Below are positions 15,957-24,421 of a DNA stretch of 64,000 nt, one piece after another; positions within the stretch are counted from its first letter, which is position 1; each line of letters begins with the position of its first letter. Source of the stretch: Pontiella agarivorans (GTDB lineage: Bacteria; Verrucomicrobiota; Kiritimatiellia; Kiritimatiellales; Pontiellaceae); the NCBI RefSeq assembly GCF_034531395.1, contig NZ_JARVCO010000002.1, positions 620,001-684,000 of the forward strand, in the 5' to 3' direction. Both the position numbers and the translations under genes were made by a program. Under the pieces are notes generated by a model that saw nothing but the letters and a program-made list of their open reading frames with translations, made no database searches and had not been told where the DNA came from.

Positions 15957-18152
15957 GTGTCGGGCGATTCCGGGGAGCCCGAACGAGAAGGCGGTATAGG
16001 AATGAGCGAAACCATGCATGAAGCACTGCACCGGGTATTCGGTTTTCAGCAGTTCCGGCCGAATCAGCAGGAGATTGTTGAGCACATTCTGAAGAAGAAG
16101 GATGTGTTTGCGGTGATGCCGACGGGCGGCGGCAAGTCGCTCTGCTACCAGTTGCCGGCGCATATGCTCGACGGCCTGTGCGTGGTGATCAGTCCGCTGA
16201 TTTCGCTGATGAAAGATCAGGTGGATGCCGCCAAGGCCAACGGGCTGGATGCGGAATTTCTGAACAGCTCGCTGGGCATGAAAGAGCGCGCGCGCGTTTT
16301 CCAATCCCTGGAAAACTATCAGCTCGATCTGCTCTATGTTTCGCCCGAGCGTTTTGCGATGCCGGACTTTATCGCCACCCTAAAGCAGGCGGAGGTTACG
16401 TTTTTTGCGATCGACGAAGCGCACTGTATTTCGGAGTGGGGCCACGATTTCCGGCCGGACTATCTCGCGCTGTCGAATATCGTGAAGCATTTTCCAAAGG
16501 CTGGAATTGCGGCGTTCACGGCAACGGCGACGCATCAGGTTTCAGACGATATTATCAAAAAACTGGGCCTGCGTGATCCGCATCTGACGCGCGCGTCGTT
16601 TGATCGGCCGAATCTGTTTTATCAGGTGGTGCCGAAGGATAATCTTGAAATCCAGCTGCTGGAATTTCTGCGGAAGCATCCCGGCGAATCGGGGATCATC
16701 TACCGTACGTCGCGCAAGAGCGTGGAATCCACGGCGGAATTTCTGCAGGGGCAGGGGATCAAGGCGCTGGCGTATCACGCCGGGCTGACGCCGAAACAGC
16801 GGAAGGATAATCAGGATAAGTTCAACCGCGATGAGGTCGAGGTGGTGGTGGCCACGATTGCCTTCGGCATGGGGATTGATAAGTCGAATGTGCGTTTTGT
16901 GCTGCACGGCGATCTCCCGAAAAACATGGAGGGCTACTATCAGGAAACCGGCCGTGCCGGCCGCGACGGCGAGCCGTCGCGCTGCGTCCTCTATTTCAGT
17001 CGCGCAGACATTGTGAAGCTGCGCTATTTTATTGAGCAGACCGAGGATCCGAAGGAGCGGGAAATTGCGGAGCATCAGCTTTTCCAGATGGTCCGGTTTG
17101 CCGAGGCGAACGTCTGCCGCCGCAAAACGATTCTGGGTTATTTCGGTGAAGACTACGCAAAGGAAAACTGCGAAACATGCGATATCTGCGTGGGCGATGT
17201 GGAGCGGATGGATGCAACCGTGCCGGCGCAGAAGGTGATGTCGGCGGTTTATCGTTCCGGCGAGCGGTTCGGCGCCGCGCATATTGCCGATATTGTGGTT
17301 GGAGCAAACACTGCGCGGATTCGCGAGCTGGGCCACGATCAGCTGAAAACCTACGGCGTGGGCAAAGACGAAACCAAGAAATACTGGCGACGGGTAATTG
17401 ACGATCTGCTCGCGCAGGAATGTCTGGTGCAGGATGCGGAGCGGTATTCCGCGTTGGCGCTGACGCCCAAGGGCAAACTTGTTCTGATGGGTAAAAAGAC
17501 CTTTGAAGTGATTCGCCAGAAGGCGTTCCAGGCCTCGGAAAAAACGCAGGTGGCGGGCGATTATTCCAGAAGGCTGTTTGATCAGCTGCGGGCGGAACGC
17601 CAGCGGCTGGCGAAGGAGGAAGGCGTGCCGCCGTTTGTGATTTTCTCCGACCGTACGCTGCGCGAAATGGCGCTCTATTTCCCTGATACGCCGGAGCAGA
17701 TGGCGGGTATTTCCGGCGTCGGTGCAGCCAAGCTGGAGAAATATGGCGACACCTTTATGACGATTATCGAGATGTTTAAAATCCGTTTTCCCGAAGAGGC
17801 GGAGCAACGCGCCGTGCTGCAGGTGCCGGTAAAAACCAAAAAGAAGAAAAAGAAGGCCGGCCGGACGGTGCGCGAAACGCTGAAGATGGCGAAGGCGGGG
17901 CATTCGCTGGAGGGTATTGCCGCGGTGCGCGGTCTGACGGAATCAACGGTGGCCCAGCACATCGAAACGCTGCTGGCCGATGGGGAGACGCTGGAGATCG
18001 ACGAGCTGATTCCGGCCGAAACCCGTCAGCTCTGCGAGGGGTTGTTCGGCCGAATGGGCGGAGCGTCCATGCGGTCGATTATTGAAGCGTCCGGCAATAA
18101 AGTCACCTATGCCGACCTGCGGGTGGTGCGGGCGTTTATGCAGCAATCATAG
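15957..18152 (+). CDS. recQ: ATP-dependent DNA helicase RecQ
   Basis: A 731-residue 3'-5' DNA helicase of recombination and repair. Helicase motifs: '[16 protein letters not shown]' (Walker A), '[19 protein letters not shown]' (DEAH), 'ATATHQV', '[13 protein letters not shown]'. A four-cysteine zinc site (CRRK...CETCDIC), RQC winged helix, HRDC domain (about residues 530-600) and a C-terminal RecQ-type helix-turn-helix domain follow, so the domain set is complete. The GTG at 15957 is chosen because AGGAGGGACGAA precedes it; an ATG at 16002 is also possible. A near copy of the TTCCAA palindrome lies at 16297-16315. Confidence 0.96.
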   Translation: MSGDSGEPEREGGIGMSETMHEALHRVFGFQQFRPNQQEIVEHILKKKDVFAVMPTGGGKSLCYQLPAHMLDGLCVVISPLISLMKDQVDAAKANGLDAEFLNSSLGMKERARVFQSLENYQLDLLYVSPERFAMPDFIATLKQAEVTFFAIDEAHCISEWGHDFRPDYLALSNIVKHFPKAGIAAFTATATHQVSDDIIKKLGLRDPHLTRASFDRPNLFYQVVPKDNLEIQLLEFLRKHPGESGIIYRTSRKSVESTAEFLQGQGIKALAYHAGLTPKQRKDNQDKFNRDEVEVVVATIAFGMGIDKSNVRFVLHGDLPKNMEGYYQETGRAGRDGEPSRCVLYFSRADIVKLRYFIEQTEDPKEREIAEHQLFQMVRFAEANVCRRKTILGYFGEDYAKENCETCDICVGDVERMDATVPAQKVMSAVYRSGERFGAAHIADIVVGANTARIRELGHDQLKTYGVGKDETKKYWRRVIDDLLAQECLVQDAERYSALALTPKGKLVLMGKKTFEVIRQKAFQASEKTQVAGDYSRRLFDQLRAERQRLAKEEGVPPFVIFSDRTLREMALYFPDTPEQMAGISGVGAAKLEKYGDTFMTIIEMFKIRFPEEAEQRAVLQVPVKTKKKKKKAGRTVRETLKMAKAGHSLEGIAAVRGLTESTVAQHIETLLADGETLEIDELIPAETRQLCEGLFGRMGGASMRSIIEASGNKVTYADLRVVRAFMQQS

Positions 18153-18161
18153 GCCTGCCGT

Positions 18162-18180
18162 TATTCCCTGAGGGGGAATA
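18162..18180 (+). terminator. Hairpin after recQ, possible terminator
   Basis: TATTCCC-TGAGG-GGGAATA, 7-bp stem, 9 bp past the recQ stop. No T tract follows directly, so termination is uncertain. Confidence 0.35.
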
Positions 18181-18307
18181 TTCTACAAGACTTTTTCACG
18201 TCTTAGTCTTTCTTGCGGACATAAATCTCTGTAGTCTGTTCGTATAGTATCCGGTTTGTGAAAAAGGAGCGGTAAGTTGGTTAGATTTAATTGCGGGACT
18301 CAGAAGT

Positions 18308-19930
18308 ATGCGTATAGACAAAATCAACATAGAGAATTTTAGATGCTTTCGCGGCAAGTTTACTTTGAAGCTCAATGAGGGTGTTAATGTTCTGGTCGGT
18401 GATAATGAAGCAGGCAAGTCGACAATCCTCGAGGCTGTAAACCTGGGGCTCTCTGGAGTTTTGAACGGGAAGTATTTGAAGAATCAGTTGAGTCCATACC
18501 TATTTAACCATCAGGTTGTTGATGAATACATTGCAAGTCTCAACACGGATCAAAAGAAATCTCCTCCACATATCCTGATAGAGATTTTCTTTGCCGATGA
18601 TTTTCCGTTGTTTGAAGGTAATGGGAACAGTGAGCGACTAAAGGCTAGTGGTCTTAGTTTAAAAGTTGAGTTTGACCCTGACTATAAGAGCGAATACGAG
18701 GTTCTAGTATCCAGCGGAGGTGTCCTGTCGATCCCTGTTGAGTATTATAGAGTAAGTTGGAAATCGTTTGCCCGGGAGTCCGTGACAGGACGAAGTATTC
18801 CGTTAAAATCAGTGTTGATTGATTCAACCTCAAATAGGTATCAAAACGGGTCAGATGTATATATTTCGCGAATTATCCGCGACGATTTGGATGATATGGA
18901 AAAGGTCGGATTATCGCAGGCCCACCGTCGCTTGAAGGAGGCTTTTGGGAGCGATAAAGCTGTAGCGGCTATTAACAAGAAGGTCAATGACAAGGCGAAG
19001 GTCTCTAACAAAAAGCTTCATGTATCCGTTGACCTGTCTTCCCATAATTCATGGGAAACATCGCTGATGGTTTATCTAAATGAGACTCCATTCCAGCAAA
19101 TCGGAAAAGGCGAGCAGTGCATTGTAAAGACTAACCTTGCACTTGCTCATCAGAAGGCACAGGAAGCAAATATTGTATTGTTAGAAGAGCCTGAAAACCA
19201 TCTGTCTCACTCCAAGCTAAATGAGCTAATGGATGCGGTATCGAAAAGCTGTACGAAGAGACAGGCCATTATATCAACACACAGTAGTTTTGTGGCGAAC
19301 AAGCTCGGGCTGGGTCATTTGATACTTTTGAAAAATCCAATGGTTACGCGCCTAACGGATCTCTCACCGGACACTTATGATTTTTTCAAGAAGCTACCGG
19401 GGTACCAAACCCTTCGGCTCATTCTCTGTAAAAAGGCTGTATTGGTGGAAGGAGATTCAGACGAGCTCATTTTCCAAAAGGCATACATGAAGGAGAATAA
19501 GGGCCGGTTACCTATCCATGATGGTGTCGATGTAATTTCGGTAAAGTTGACTTTTAAACGATTCCTGGAGATTGCGGTTAAACTTGAGCACCCAATCGCT
19601 GTCATTACCGATAATGACGGAGACTATGAGAATAAGATTATCAAGAAGTACTTAGATTATGAGGAAGTCGACTATGTAACTATATTCGCGGACAAGAGAG
19701 AATCACTAAACACACTCGAACCTCAGTTTGTTGATGCTAATAAGTCTGATCTGAAGGGGCTTTGTAAGGTTATCGGCATTTCTTCCGAAACATACGATAC
19801 TCCGGCGAAGGTGAGAAAGTACATGCTGGGTAGCAAAACAACTTGGGCTCTGCGAGTTTTCGAGGCAGAGGATTCCGTTAAATACCCGGATTATATCCAG
19901 CGGGCAGTCAGGTGGTGTAATGACAAATAA
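18308..19930 (+). CDS. gajA: OLD-family ATPase-TOPRIM endonuclease (GajA-like)
   Basis: A 540-residue OLD (overcoming lysogenisation defect) family protein. The N-terminal ABC-type ATPase has Walker A 'GDNEAGKST' (residues 31-39) and Walker B 'IVLLEEPENHLSH' (about 289-301) with a following 'ISTHSS'. The C-terminal TOPRIM nuclease carries 'LVEGDSDELIF' (about 379-389) and 'VITDNDGDYE' (about 432-441), giving the metal-binding acidic residues. It overlaps the next gene, a UvrD-type helicase, by 11 bp. This pairing defines Gabija anti-phage systems, where GajA nicks DNA when nucleotide pools fall during infection. Slightly shorter than typical GajA (about 580). Codon and base usage are much more A/T rich than in flanking genes, which suggests transfer. 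Confidence 0.8.
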   Translation: MRIDKINIENFRCFRGKFTLKLNEGVNVLVGDNEAGKSTILEAVNLGLSGVLNGKYLKNQLSPYLFNHQVVDEYIASLNTDQKKSPPHILIEIFFADDFPLFEGNGNSERLKASGLSLKVEFDPDYKSEYEVLVSSGGVLSIPVEYYRVSWKSFARESVTGRSIPLKSVLIDSTSNRYQNGSDVYISRIIRDDLDDMEKVGLSQAHRRLKEAFGSDKAVAAINKKVNDKAKVSNKKLHVSVDLSSHNSWETSLMVYLNETPFQQIGKGEQCIVKTNLALAHQKAQEANIVLLEEPENHLSHSKLNELMDAVSKSCTKRQAIISTHSSFVANKLGLGHLILLKNPMVTRLTDLSPDTYDFFKKLPGYQTLRLILCKKAVLVEGDSDELIFQKAYMKENKGRLPIHDGVDVISVKLTFKRFLEIAVKLEHPIAVITDNDGDYENKIIKKYLDYEEVDYVTIFADKRESLNTLEPQFVDANKSDLKGLCKVIGISSETYDTPAKVRKYMLGSKTTWALRVFEAEDSVKYPDYIQRAVRWCNDK

Positions 19931-21086
19931 CACACTAATTATAGCTGCCGCTGGCTCCGGGAAAACAACGTACCTTGTTAATGAGGCTTTGCGAATGCCT
20001 TTAAGTGAGCAGGTTCTTATTACTACCTATACCGAAGCCAACGAGGCTGAAATTAGAAAGCGGTTTATTTCTAAAAAGGGATGCGTACCAAGCAATATAA
20101 AAATCCAGACATGGTTTTCCTTTCTGCTTCAACACGGTGTTCGGCCATTTCAAAGTGTGCTCAATGAATCCATTCATGAAGAAAGTATAGGATTTTATCT
20201 AACGAGTAATCGGTCTGGGCAAAAAGTGGATTCAGAAGGTGTGCCTATTACTGTTGGTGGACATCCGCAGTATTGGGGTGAGAATCATTTTAACAAATTT
20301 TACTTCACGCCTACCCATAAAATTTTCTCCGATAAGATCTCTAAGTTCATTGTTAATGCCGATAAAGCGTCTGAGGGTGCGGTTCTGAATAGAGTTAGCC
20401 GACTTTATGATCATTTCTTCATTGATGAAGTTCAAGATCTGGCAGGCTTTGACCTGGAGATCATCAATCTCTTGTTTAAATCAAACTCAACCGTATTGCT
20501 GGTTGGTGATCCCAGACAGGTCACTTATTTAACCCACACATCAACAAAGTACAAAAAGTACCGAGATGGGAAGATCAAAGGTTTCGTAGAGTCCGAACTA
20601 GGAAAACGAATAACTTGCACTGTAGATGAAACTACGCTTGGTGCATCCCACCGAAATAATAAGCAAATCTGTGATTTTGCTAATAGGATTTACCCCGACC
20701 TATCCCCAGCGGTACCTTGTAGTTGTGATTCATGTAGAGAGTTTGAAACTGATCACGAAGGCGTTTTCTGGATCAAAGAGGAAGATGTTGATCAATATAT
20801 TGAAGAATTTCATCCAACACAGTTGCGTTGGAGCTCGGCGGTGCAGTGTAGAGAAAATGCTCCAGCTATGAATTTTGGGGAGTCCAAAGGATTGTCTTTT
20901 GAACGTGTCCTGATTTATCCAACAGAAAAAATGGTCGGATGGATTAAAGACAATAGCTATGACTTGAAAAATGAAACTCGGGCTAAGTTATATGTTGGGG
21001 TCACAAGAGCCAAACGGAGTACTGCAATTGTTTTAAAATCGCAAGATACCGGTGTTGATGGTGTAGAAAGGTATCCTGCGGCATGA
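19920..21086 (+). CDS. gajB: UvrD/Rep-like helicase (GajB-like)
   Basis: A 388-residue superfamily 1 helicase. Motif I 'AAAGSGKTT' (residues 9-17), motif II 'FFIDEVQDL' (about 166-174), motif III 'VLLVGDPRQ' (about 193-201), a motif IV-like 'LGASHRNNKQICDFAN', and motif VI 'LYVGVTRAKRS' (about 356-366) are all present. It is shorter than well-studied GajB (about 490) and much shorter than UvrD (about 720), so accessory 1B/2B subdomains must be reduced. A cysteine-rich patch (CSCDSC) lies near residue 265. Start overlaps the GajA-like gene. Together with it this is best read as a compact Gabija-type module. Confidence 0.75.
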   Translation: MTNNTLIIAAAGSGKTTYLVNEALRMPLSEQVLITTYTEANEAEIRKRFISKKGCVPSNIKIQTWFSFLLQHGVRPFQSVLNESIHEESIGFYLTSNRSGQKVDSEGVPITVGGHPQYWGENHFNKFYFTPTHKIFSDKISKFIVNADKASEGAVLNRVSRLYDHFFIDEVQDLAGFDLEIINLLFKSNSTVLLVGDPRQVTYLTHTSTKYKKYRDGKIKGFVESELGKRITCTVDETTLGASHRNNKQICDFANRIYPDLSPAVPCSCDSCREFETDHEGVFWIKEEDVDQYIEEFHPTQLRWSSAVQCRENAPAMNFGESKGLSFERVLIYPTEKMVGWIKDNSYDLKNETRAKLYVGVTRAKRSTAIVLKSQDTGVDGVERYPAA

Positions 21087-21356
21087 AAAGAGAACGGGTC
21101 GGTCCTCGGATTTAAGGAGGAAGGCTCGCGGTAGGCAGCTACAGCTCACCTTTCGACGTTTCGTATCTGTACCGCATCTGTCGCGTGAGTCATTCAGGCC
21201 AGTGCCCGCGTTCTCTGTACCTTTGCGTGAGATCGGTTTTCAATGATTTTTTTCAGGGCCGTTGATTGTCGGGAGAAGGCGGGACGCCTGCGGTACATAA
21301 TACCCTGTTTGATACCTTCTCGGTATAAACCTCGTAGTCCAGAAGCTCCGAAGTTT

Positions 21357-21435
21357 CACCACGAAGGAGCCAGAGGAACACGGAGGAAGGATTCTGTGTT
21401 CTCCGAGGTCCTCCAGAGGAGCGGGTGGTAAAAAT
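21357..21435 (+). repeat. Dispersed intergenic repeat, copy 2
   Basis: CACCACGAAGGAGCCAGAGG, AACACGGAGG, TTCTGTGTTCTCCGAGG, then CTCCAGAGGAGCGGGTGG and TAAAAAT. Same order as copies at 14254 and 23357. Confidence 0.75.
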
Positions 21436-21553
21436 ATACCCGTATGTTTCAGCAAGTGGTATAAGGCTCGGGATTCTTCGGAAACGCGGATCGGATATCT
21501 GCGCTATTGCCCGAACATCGGCAACTTTTCCCGGGAACGGGGCTTGTATCTTT

Positions 21554-21582
21554 TTGAGGAGTTTGGATAGCCTTTTTATAGT
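21554..21582 (+). promoter_or_regulatory. Candidate sigma-70-type promoter of the DEAD-box helicase gene
   Basis: TTGAGG, 17-bp spacer, TATAGT, about 70 bp before the start codon. It would leave a leader of roughly 60 nt, usual for cold-regulated RNA helicases. Confidence 0.45.
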
Positions 21583-21651
21583 ATTTAGCTCGTATTGGCG
21601 GGGTTAAACGTTCAGGTTCCCCGGCTTGCACAAATTTTCAGGATAGGATCA

Positions 21652-22770
21652 ATGGGTATGAAATCATTTAAAGCACTCGGAATAACCGACGATTATATTA
21701 AAGGACTGAATGAGCTGGGGATTAAGCAGCCTACGGACATTCAGGCAAAAACGATTCCGATGATTCTCGGGAAGCAGACGGATTTTATTGCGCAGGCGCA
21801 GACGGGTACCGGAAAGACGGCGGCGTTCGGGCTGCCGCTGCTGGCGTCGGTTGATCCGAAAAATCCGCAGATTCAGGGGCTGGTGCTGGCGCCGACGCGG
21901 GAGCTGGCAAAACAGGTGCAGAAGCAGCTGTTCCGTTTTACGAAATATACCGAGCGTATGTTTTCGTATGTCGTGTGCGGCGGGGATAAAATTGATGTGC
22001 AGATTGAGGCGCTGAAGCGTCCGACGCAGGTGCTGGTGGCGACGCCGGGGCGTCTGATGGATCTGGTACGCCGCAAAGCTGTTGATCTTTCCGGCGTGCG
22101 GACCGTGGTGCTGGATGAGGCGGATGAAATGCTGAAACTCGGATTTCGTGAGGATATTGATTCCGTGTTGAAACTGACTGCGGGGCAGCGGAATATCTGG
22201 CTGTTTTCCGCTACGATTCCGGCCGGCATTAAAAAGATGATCAGCAAGCATCTCGGCGAGGCGTCTCCGTTCCTGAAAGTGGATAAGGAGCACATTGTGA
22301 ATCCTGATATCCGGCACCTGTGTGTACGCTGCAAGGAAGGGGAAAAGCTGGCGCGGATCCTTGATTTTCTGCGGGAGCGCGGTCAGCAGCAGGGGGTGAT
22401 TTTCTGCCGTACGCGGCAGGATACGATTGATTTCGGTGAATCGCTGGAAAAGGAAGGAATCACCCATGCGGTGCTGCACGGCGATCTGATGCAGACCGAG
22501 CGTGACAAGATTATGCGCATGTTCAAGAAGGGCCGTGTACGTTTGCTGGTTTCGACGGATGTTTCGGCGCGCGGCATTGATGTGGATAATCTCTCTTTTG
22601 TGATCCATCATCAGCTGCCGGAGAAAAATGAATATTACACGCACCGCAGCGGCCGCACCGGCCGGGCCGGTAAATCGGGCATCTCGCTGGTACTGATTAC
22701 GCCGCACGATGAAAAGCGCATTGTGAAGCTGGCGCGGGAGCTGAAGATTCAGTTCCGGGAAATAGCATAA
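21652..22770 (+). CDS. DEAD-box RNA helicase
   Basis: About 372 residues, an ATP-dependent RNA helicase core with almost no C-terminal extension. Motifs in order: Q motif 'ITDDYIKGLNELGIKQPTDIQAKTIP', I 'AQTGTGKTAAFGLPLL', Ia 'PTRELAKQ', 'TPGRLMDL', II 'DEADEML', III 'FSAT', then 'STDVSARGIDVDN' and VI 'HRSGRTGRAG'. The lack of an RNA-binding tail makes it closer to RhlE-type minimal helicases than to CsdA/DbpA. The ATG at 21652 is chosen (another at 21658) because the frame upstream shows no conserved residues. Likely role in rRNA maturation or mRNA turnover. Confidence 0.93.
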   Translation: MGMKSFKALGITDDYIKGLNELGIKQPTDIQAKTIPMILGKQTDFIAQAQTGTGKTAAFGLPLLASVDPKNPQIQGLVLAPTRELAKQVQKQLFRFTKYTERMFSYVVCGGDKIDVQIEALKRPTQVLVATPGRLMDLVRRKAVDLSGVRTVVLDEADEMLKLGFREDIDSVLKLTAGQRNIWLFSATIPAGIKKMISKHLGEASPFLKVDKEHIVNPDIRHLCVRCKEGEKLARILDFLRERGQQQGVIFCRTRQDTIDFGESLEKEGITHAVLHGDLMQTERDKIMRMFKKGRVRLLVSTDVSARGIDVDNLSFVIHHQLPEKNEYYTHRSGRTGRAGKSGISLVLITPHDEKRIVKLARELKIQFREIA

Positions 22771-22776
22771 TATCTG

Positions 22777-22830
22777 ATCCACTGATTACGCGGATTACTC
22801 CGATTTTTTTAATCCGTTCAATCTGTGGAT
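22777..22830. repeat. Imperfect intergenic palindrome (ATCCACxGATT type)
   Basis: ATCCACTGATTACGCGGATT and AATCCGTTCAATCTGTGGAT are inverted copies matching at 15 of 20 positions around a T-rich centre. It fills the whole gap between the helicase and RNase HI genes and could also act as a hairpin terminator. Confidence 0.55.
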
Positions 22831-23335
22831 GAAAATCATGTCTGATGTGATTGAAATTTATACGGACGGGGCGTGCAGAGGGAATCCGGGGCCGGGCGGC
22901 TATGGCGTGGTGCTGATTTCCAATGATCGGAAAAAGGAGCTTTCCGGCGGATTTCGGAAAACGACCAATAACCGGATGGAACTGCTGGCCTGTATTGAGG
23001 GGCTGAAGGCCCTGAAGAAACCGTGCCGCGTGGTGCTGACGAGCGATTCCAAATATGTGGTTAACGCCATGGTTAAGGGCTGGGCGGTGAAGTGGCGTTC
23101 CAACGGATGGAAACTTTCGCCGAGTAAACCGGCAAAAAATCCCGACCTCTGGGAGCGGCTGTTGAAGCTGTGCGAAATTCATGATGTTGATTTTGAGTGG
23201 GTGAAGGGGCATAACGAACACCCGGAGAATGAGCGGTGCGATGCGCTGGCCGTTGCGGCATCGCACAAAAAAGACCTGCCCGTGGATGCGGGCTTTGAAA
23301 ACCAGGCCCTGCCCGAAGATGATCTTTTCGGATAG
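22829..23335 (+). CDS. rnhA: Ribonuclease HI
   Basis: A 168-residue RNase HI that cuts RNA in RNA-DNA hybrids. The DEDD catalytic set is visible: Asp in '[17 protein letters not shown]', Glu in '[14 protein letters not shown]', Asp in 'LTSDSKYVV', and Asp in 'NERCDALAV'. The ATG at 22829 overlaps the palindromic repeat, and an ATG at 22838 (start MSDVIEIY) may be the real one; neither has a clear ribosome site. The interior carries two near copies of the TTCCAA palindrome (22917, 23098). Confidence 0.95.
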   Translation: MKIMSDVIEIYTDGACRGNPGPGGYGVVLISNDRKKELSGGFRKTTNNRMELLACIEGLKALKKPCRVVLTSDSKYVVNAMVKGWAVKWRSNGWKLSPSKPAKNPDLWERLLKLCEIHDVDFEWVKGHNEHPENERCDALAVAASHKKDLPVDAGFENQALPEDDLFG

Positions 23336-23356
23336 GTGCTCTTAAACTATTATTTA

Positions 23357-23424
23357 TCACTGCGGAGGACACCGAGGCATTTTTATTCATGATCTCTGTG
23401 CCTCCAGCGGAGCGGGTGGTTAAA
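23357..23424 (+). repeat. Dispersed intergenic repeat, copy 3
   Basis: TCACTGCGGAGGACACCGAGG, ATCTCTGTGCCTCCAGCGG, AGCGGGTGGTTAAAT. Shorter centre than copies 1 and 2 but the same ordered elements, again in a gap before a small gene. Confidence 0.7.
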
Positions 23425-23461
23425 TCGATGCCTGCTCTGCTGCAATACGAAGGACTATAGG

Positions 23462-23806
23462 ATGAAAAAAACATTTAATCTGACTCACCCGAAAATCAAA
23501 TATCCGCGCATGATCGAAGCAACGAAGCATGAGATCCGCAAATACATCAAACGGGAGCGCCGCAAGGAACTGCCTGAAGATGTGGATTTCTGGGATTTTG
23601 ATTGCCGGTTCGGAGACACGGAAGCCGAGGCGAAAGCGATCCATCTGGCGGAAATTGATGCCTGCATCAACGATGCGGAGCAACGGGGGCTGACCTCGTT
23701 CTATGTCGAGATTCTGCGCAAAGAAGGCATTCGTGCCGCAGCGGAAAAAGCGCGCCGCGAAATCAATGTTGAAATTCCGAAGCCGAAGGGGTTCGGTGAG
23801 GATTGA
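23462..23806 (+). CDS. DUF6172-type protein of unknown function
   Basis: A 114-residue soluble protein. The pattern 'MKKTFNLTHPKIKYPRMIEATKHEIRKYIKRER' then 'PEDVDFWDFDCRFG' is what I recognise as the DUF6172 family, found in many proteobacteria and PVC members with no assigned role. It is basic at the N-terminus and C-terminus, with an acidic middle. The start follows an ACGAAGGACTATAGG leader. Preceded by a dispersed repeat and followed by a long gap. Confidence 0.65.
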   Translation: MKKTFNLTHPKIKYPRMIEATKHEIRKYIKRERRKELPEDVDFWDFDCRFGDTEAEAKAIHLAEIDACINDAEQRGLTSFYVEILRKEGIRAAAEKARREINVEIPKPKGFGED

Positions 23807-24241
23807 TGGATTACGGATCCTGATGGAGAATCGTTGTTTCAAAGCGGGATTTCTTTTTTACGTCTGTTCGGTGACCTTTTCAACCGGTTCCGATTTAGGG
23901 AGTCGGTTGCGGGACGAAACCGGCTGATCTCTGGCATTCATTTCTTCGGGTATCGAATAATATTTTGTTATCCTGATTCCTCTTGCGGCTCAACCGTCTG
24001 ATCACAAATATTCAGTGGTGAGACCGCTTTTCTGATCTGCAACCGATGCCGCCGGTTCGTAGCGGTTAAATCGTTAAAAATAATTTACTGCAGAAAGGCG
24101 CTCATTTTCATCGATCCGTCGGATCGATGAAAATGAGCTTTTTTTTTACCGGCAACGGTGAGGGCCTTAAAGGCAGGTTTTCTTCTCATTCGATACTGTG
24201 ACAACAGGCTTTTGACCAAAAGGCCGATTCCCGCCGCGTAA
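23807..24241 (+). other. Non-coding region with an orphan terminator
   Basis: 435 bp without a credible gene. It contains a very strong terminator (24100) nearly 300 bp past the last stop codon, so it may encode a small RNA or a long 3' leader. No promoter stands out clearly. Confidence 0.4.
24100..24147 (+). terminator. Strong Rho-independent terminator without an adjacent gene
   Basis: A perfect 18-bp stem (GCTCATTTTCATCGATCC and its complement, loop GTC) is followed by ten T. The stem is longer than that of most terminators in the window. Confidence 0.9.
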
Positions 24242-24421
24242 TGTACCCGTTACTATATCAACTTTGCGTATACAAAGGGTTTGGACGCAGGGCCCATATG
24301 GGTGGAAGCGCATAAAGAATGCGGGTTGGTTACGCGATTGGTTGAAGGTGCAGGTTCCGCAATTTTGATGGAAGACGTGGAATGGCACATCGTTGGAACA
24401 GACGATTTAACAGTGGGTTAG
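24242..24421 (+). pseudogene. Possible remnant of a XylR-type AraC regulator (sensor domain)
   Basis: An open frame of 59 codons without a start codon runs straight into the GH86 start (TAG then ATG). It reads '...GLDAGPIWVEAHKECG', 'LVTRLVEGAGSAILMED' and 'VEWHIVGTDDLTVG'. The pattern 'W(x6)G-L-V-T-R ... V-x-T-D-D-x-x-V-G' resembles the periplasmic-binding-like sensor of XylR-type AraC regulators, which often stand beside sugar-use genes. No in-frame DNA-binding domain follows. This is a weak pattern match and could be a chance open frame. Confidence 0.2.

Larger units (their letters stand above)
21087..21651 (+). other. Non-coding region with a repeat and a promoter
   Basis: 565 bp without a credible gene. 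It holds a copy of the dispersed repeat (21357-21435) and a promoter for the DEAD-box gene (21554). Short open frames here show no protein-like features. The A/T-rich composition of the Gabija-like pair ends abruptly near 21090, so the right edge of the insert probably lies in this stretch; no target-site duplication or integrase was seen. Confidence 0.5.

Noticed and set aside
16542-17903. 453-codon minus-strand frame inside recQ
   Set aside because: His/Arg-rich translation typical of an antisense shadow in G+C-rich coding DNA; recQ is complete on the plus strand.
21243-21607. Two short open frames in the gap after the Gabija-like pair
   Set aside because: They lie across the dispersed repeat and the DEAD-box promoter and have no protein-like features.
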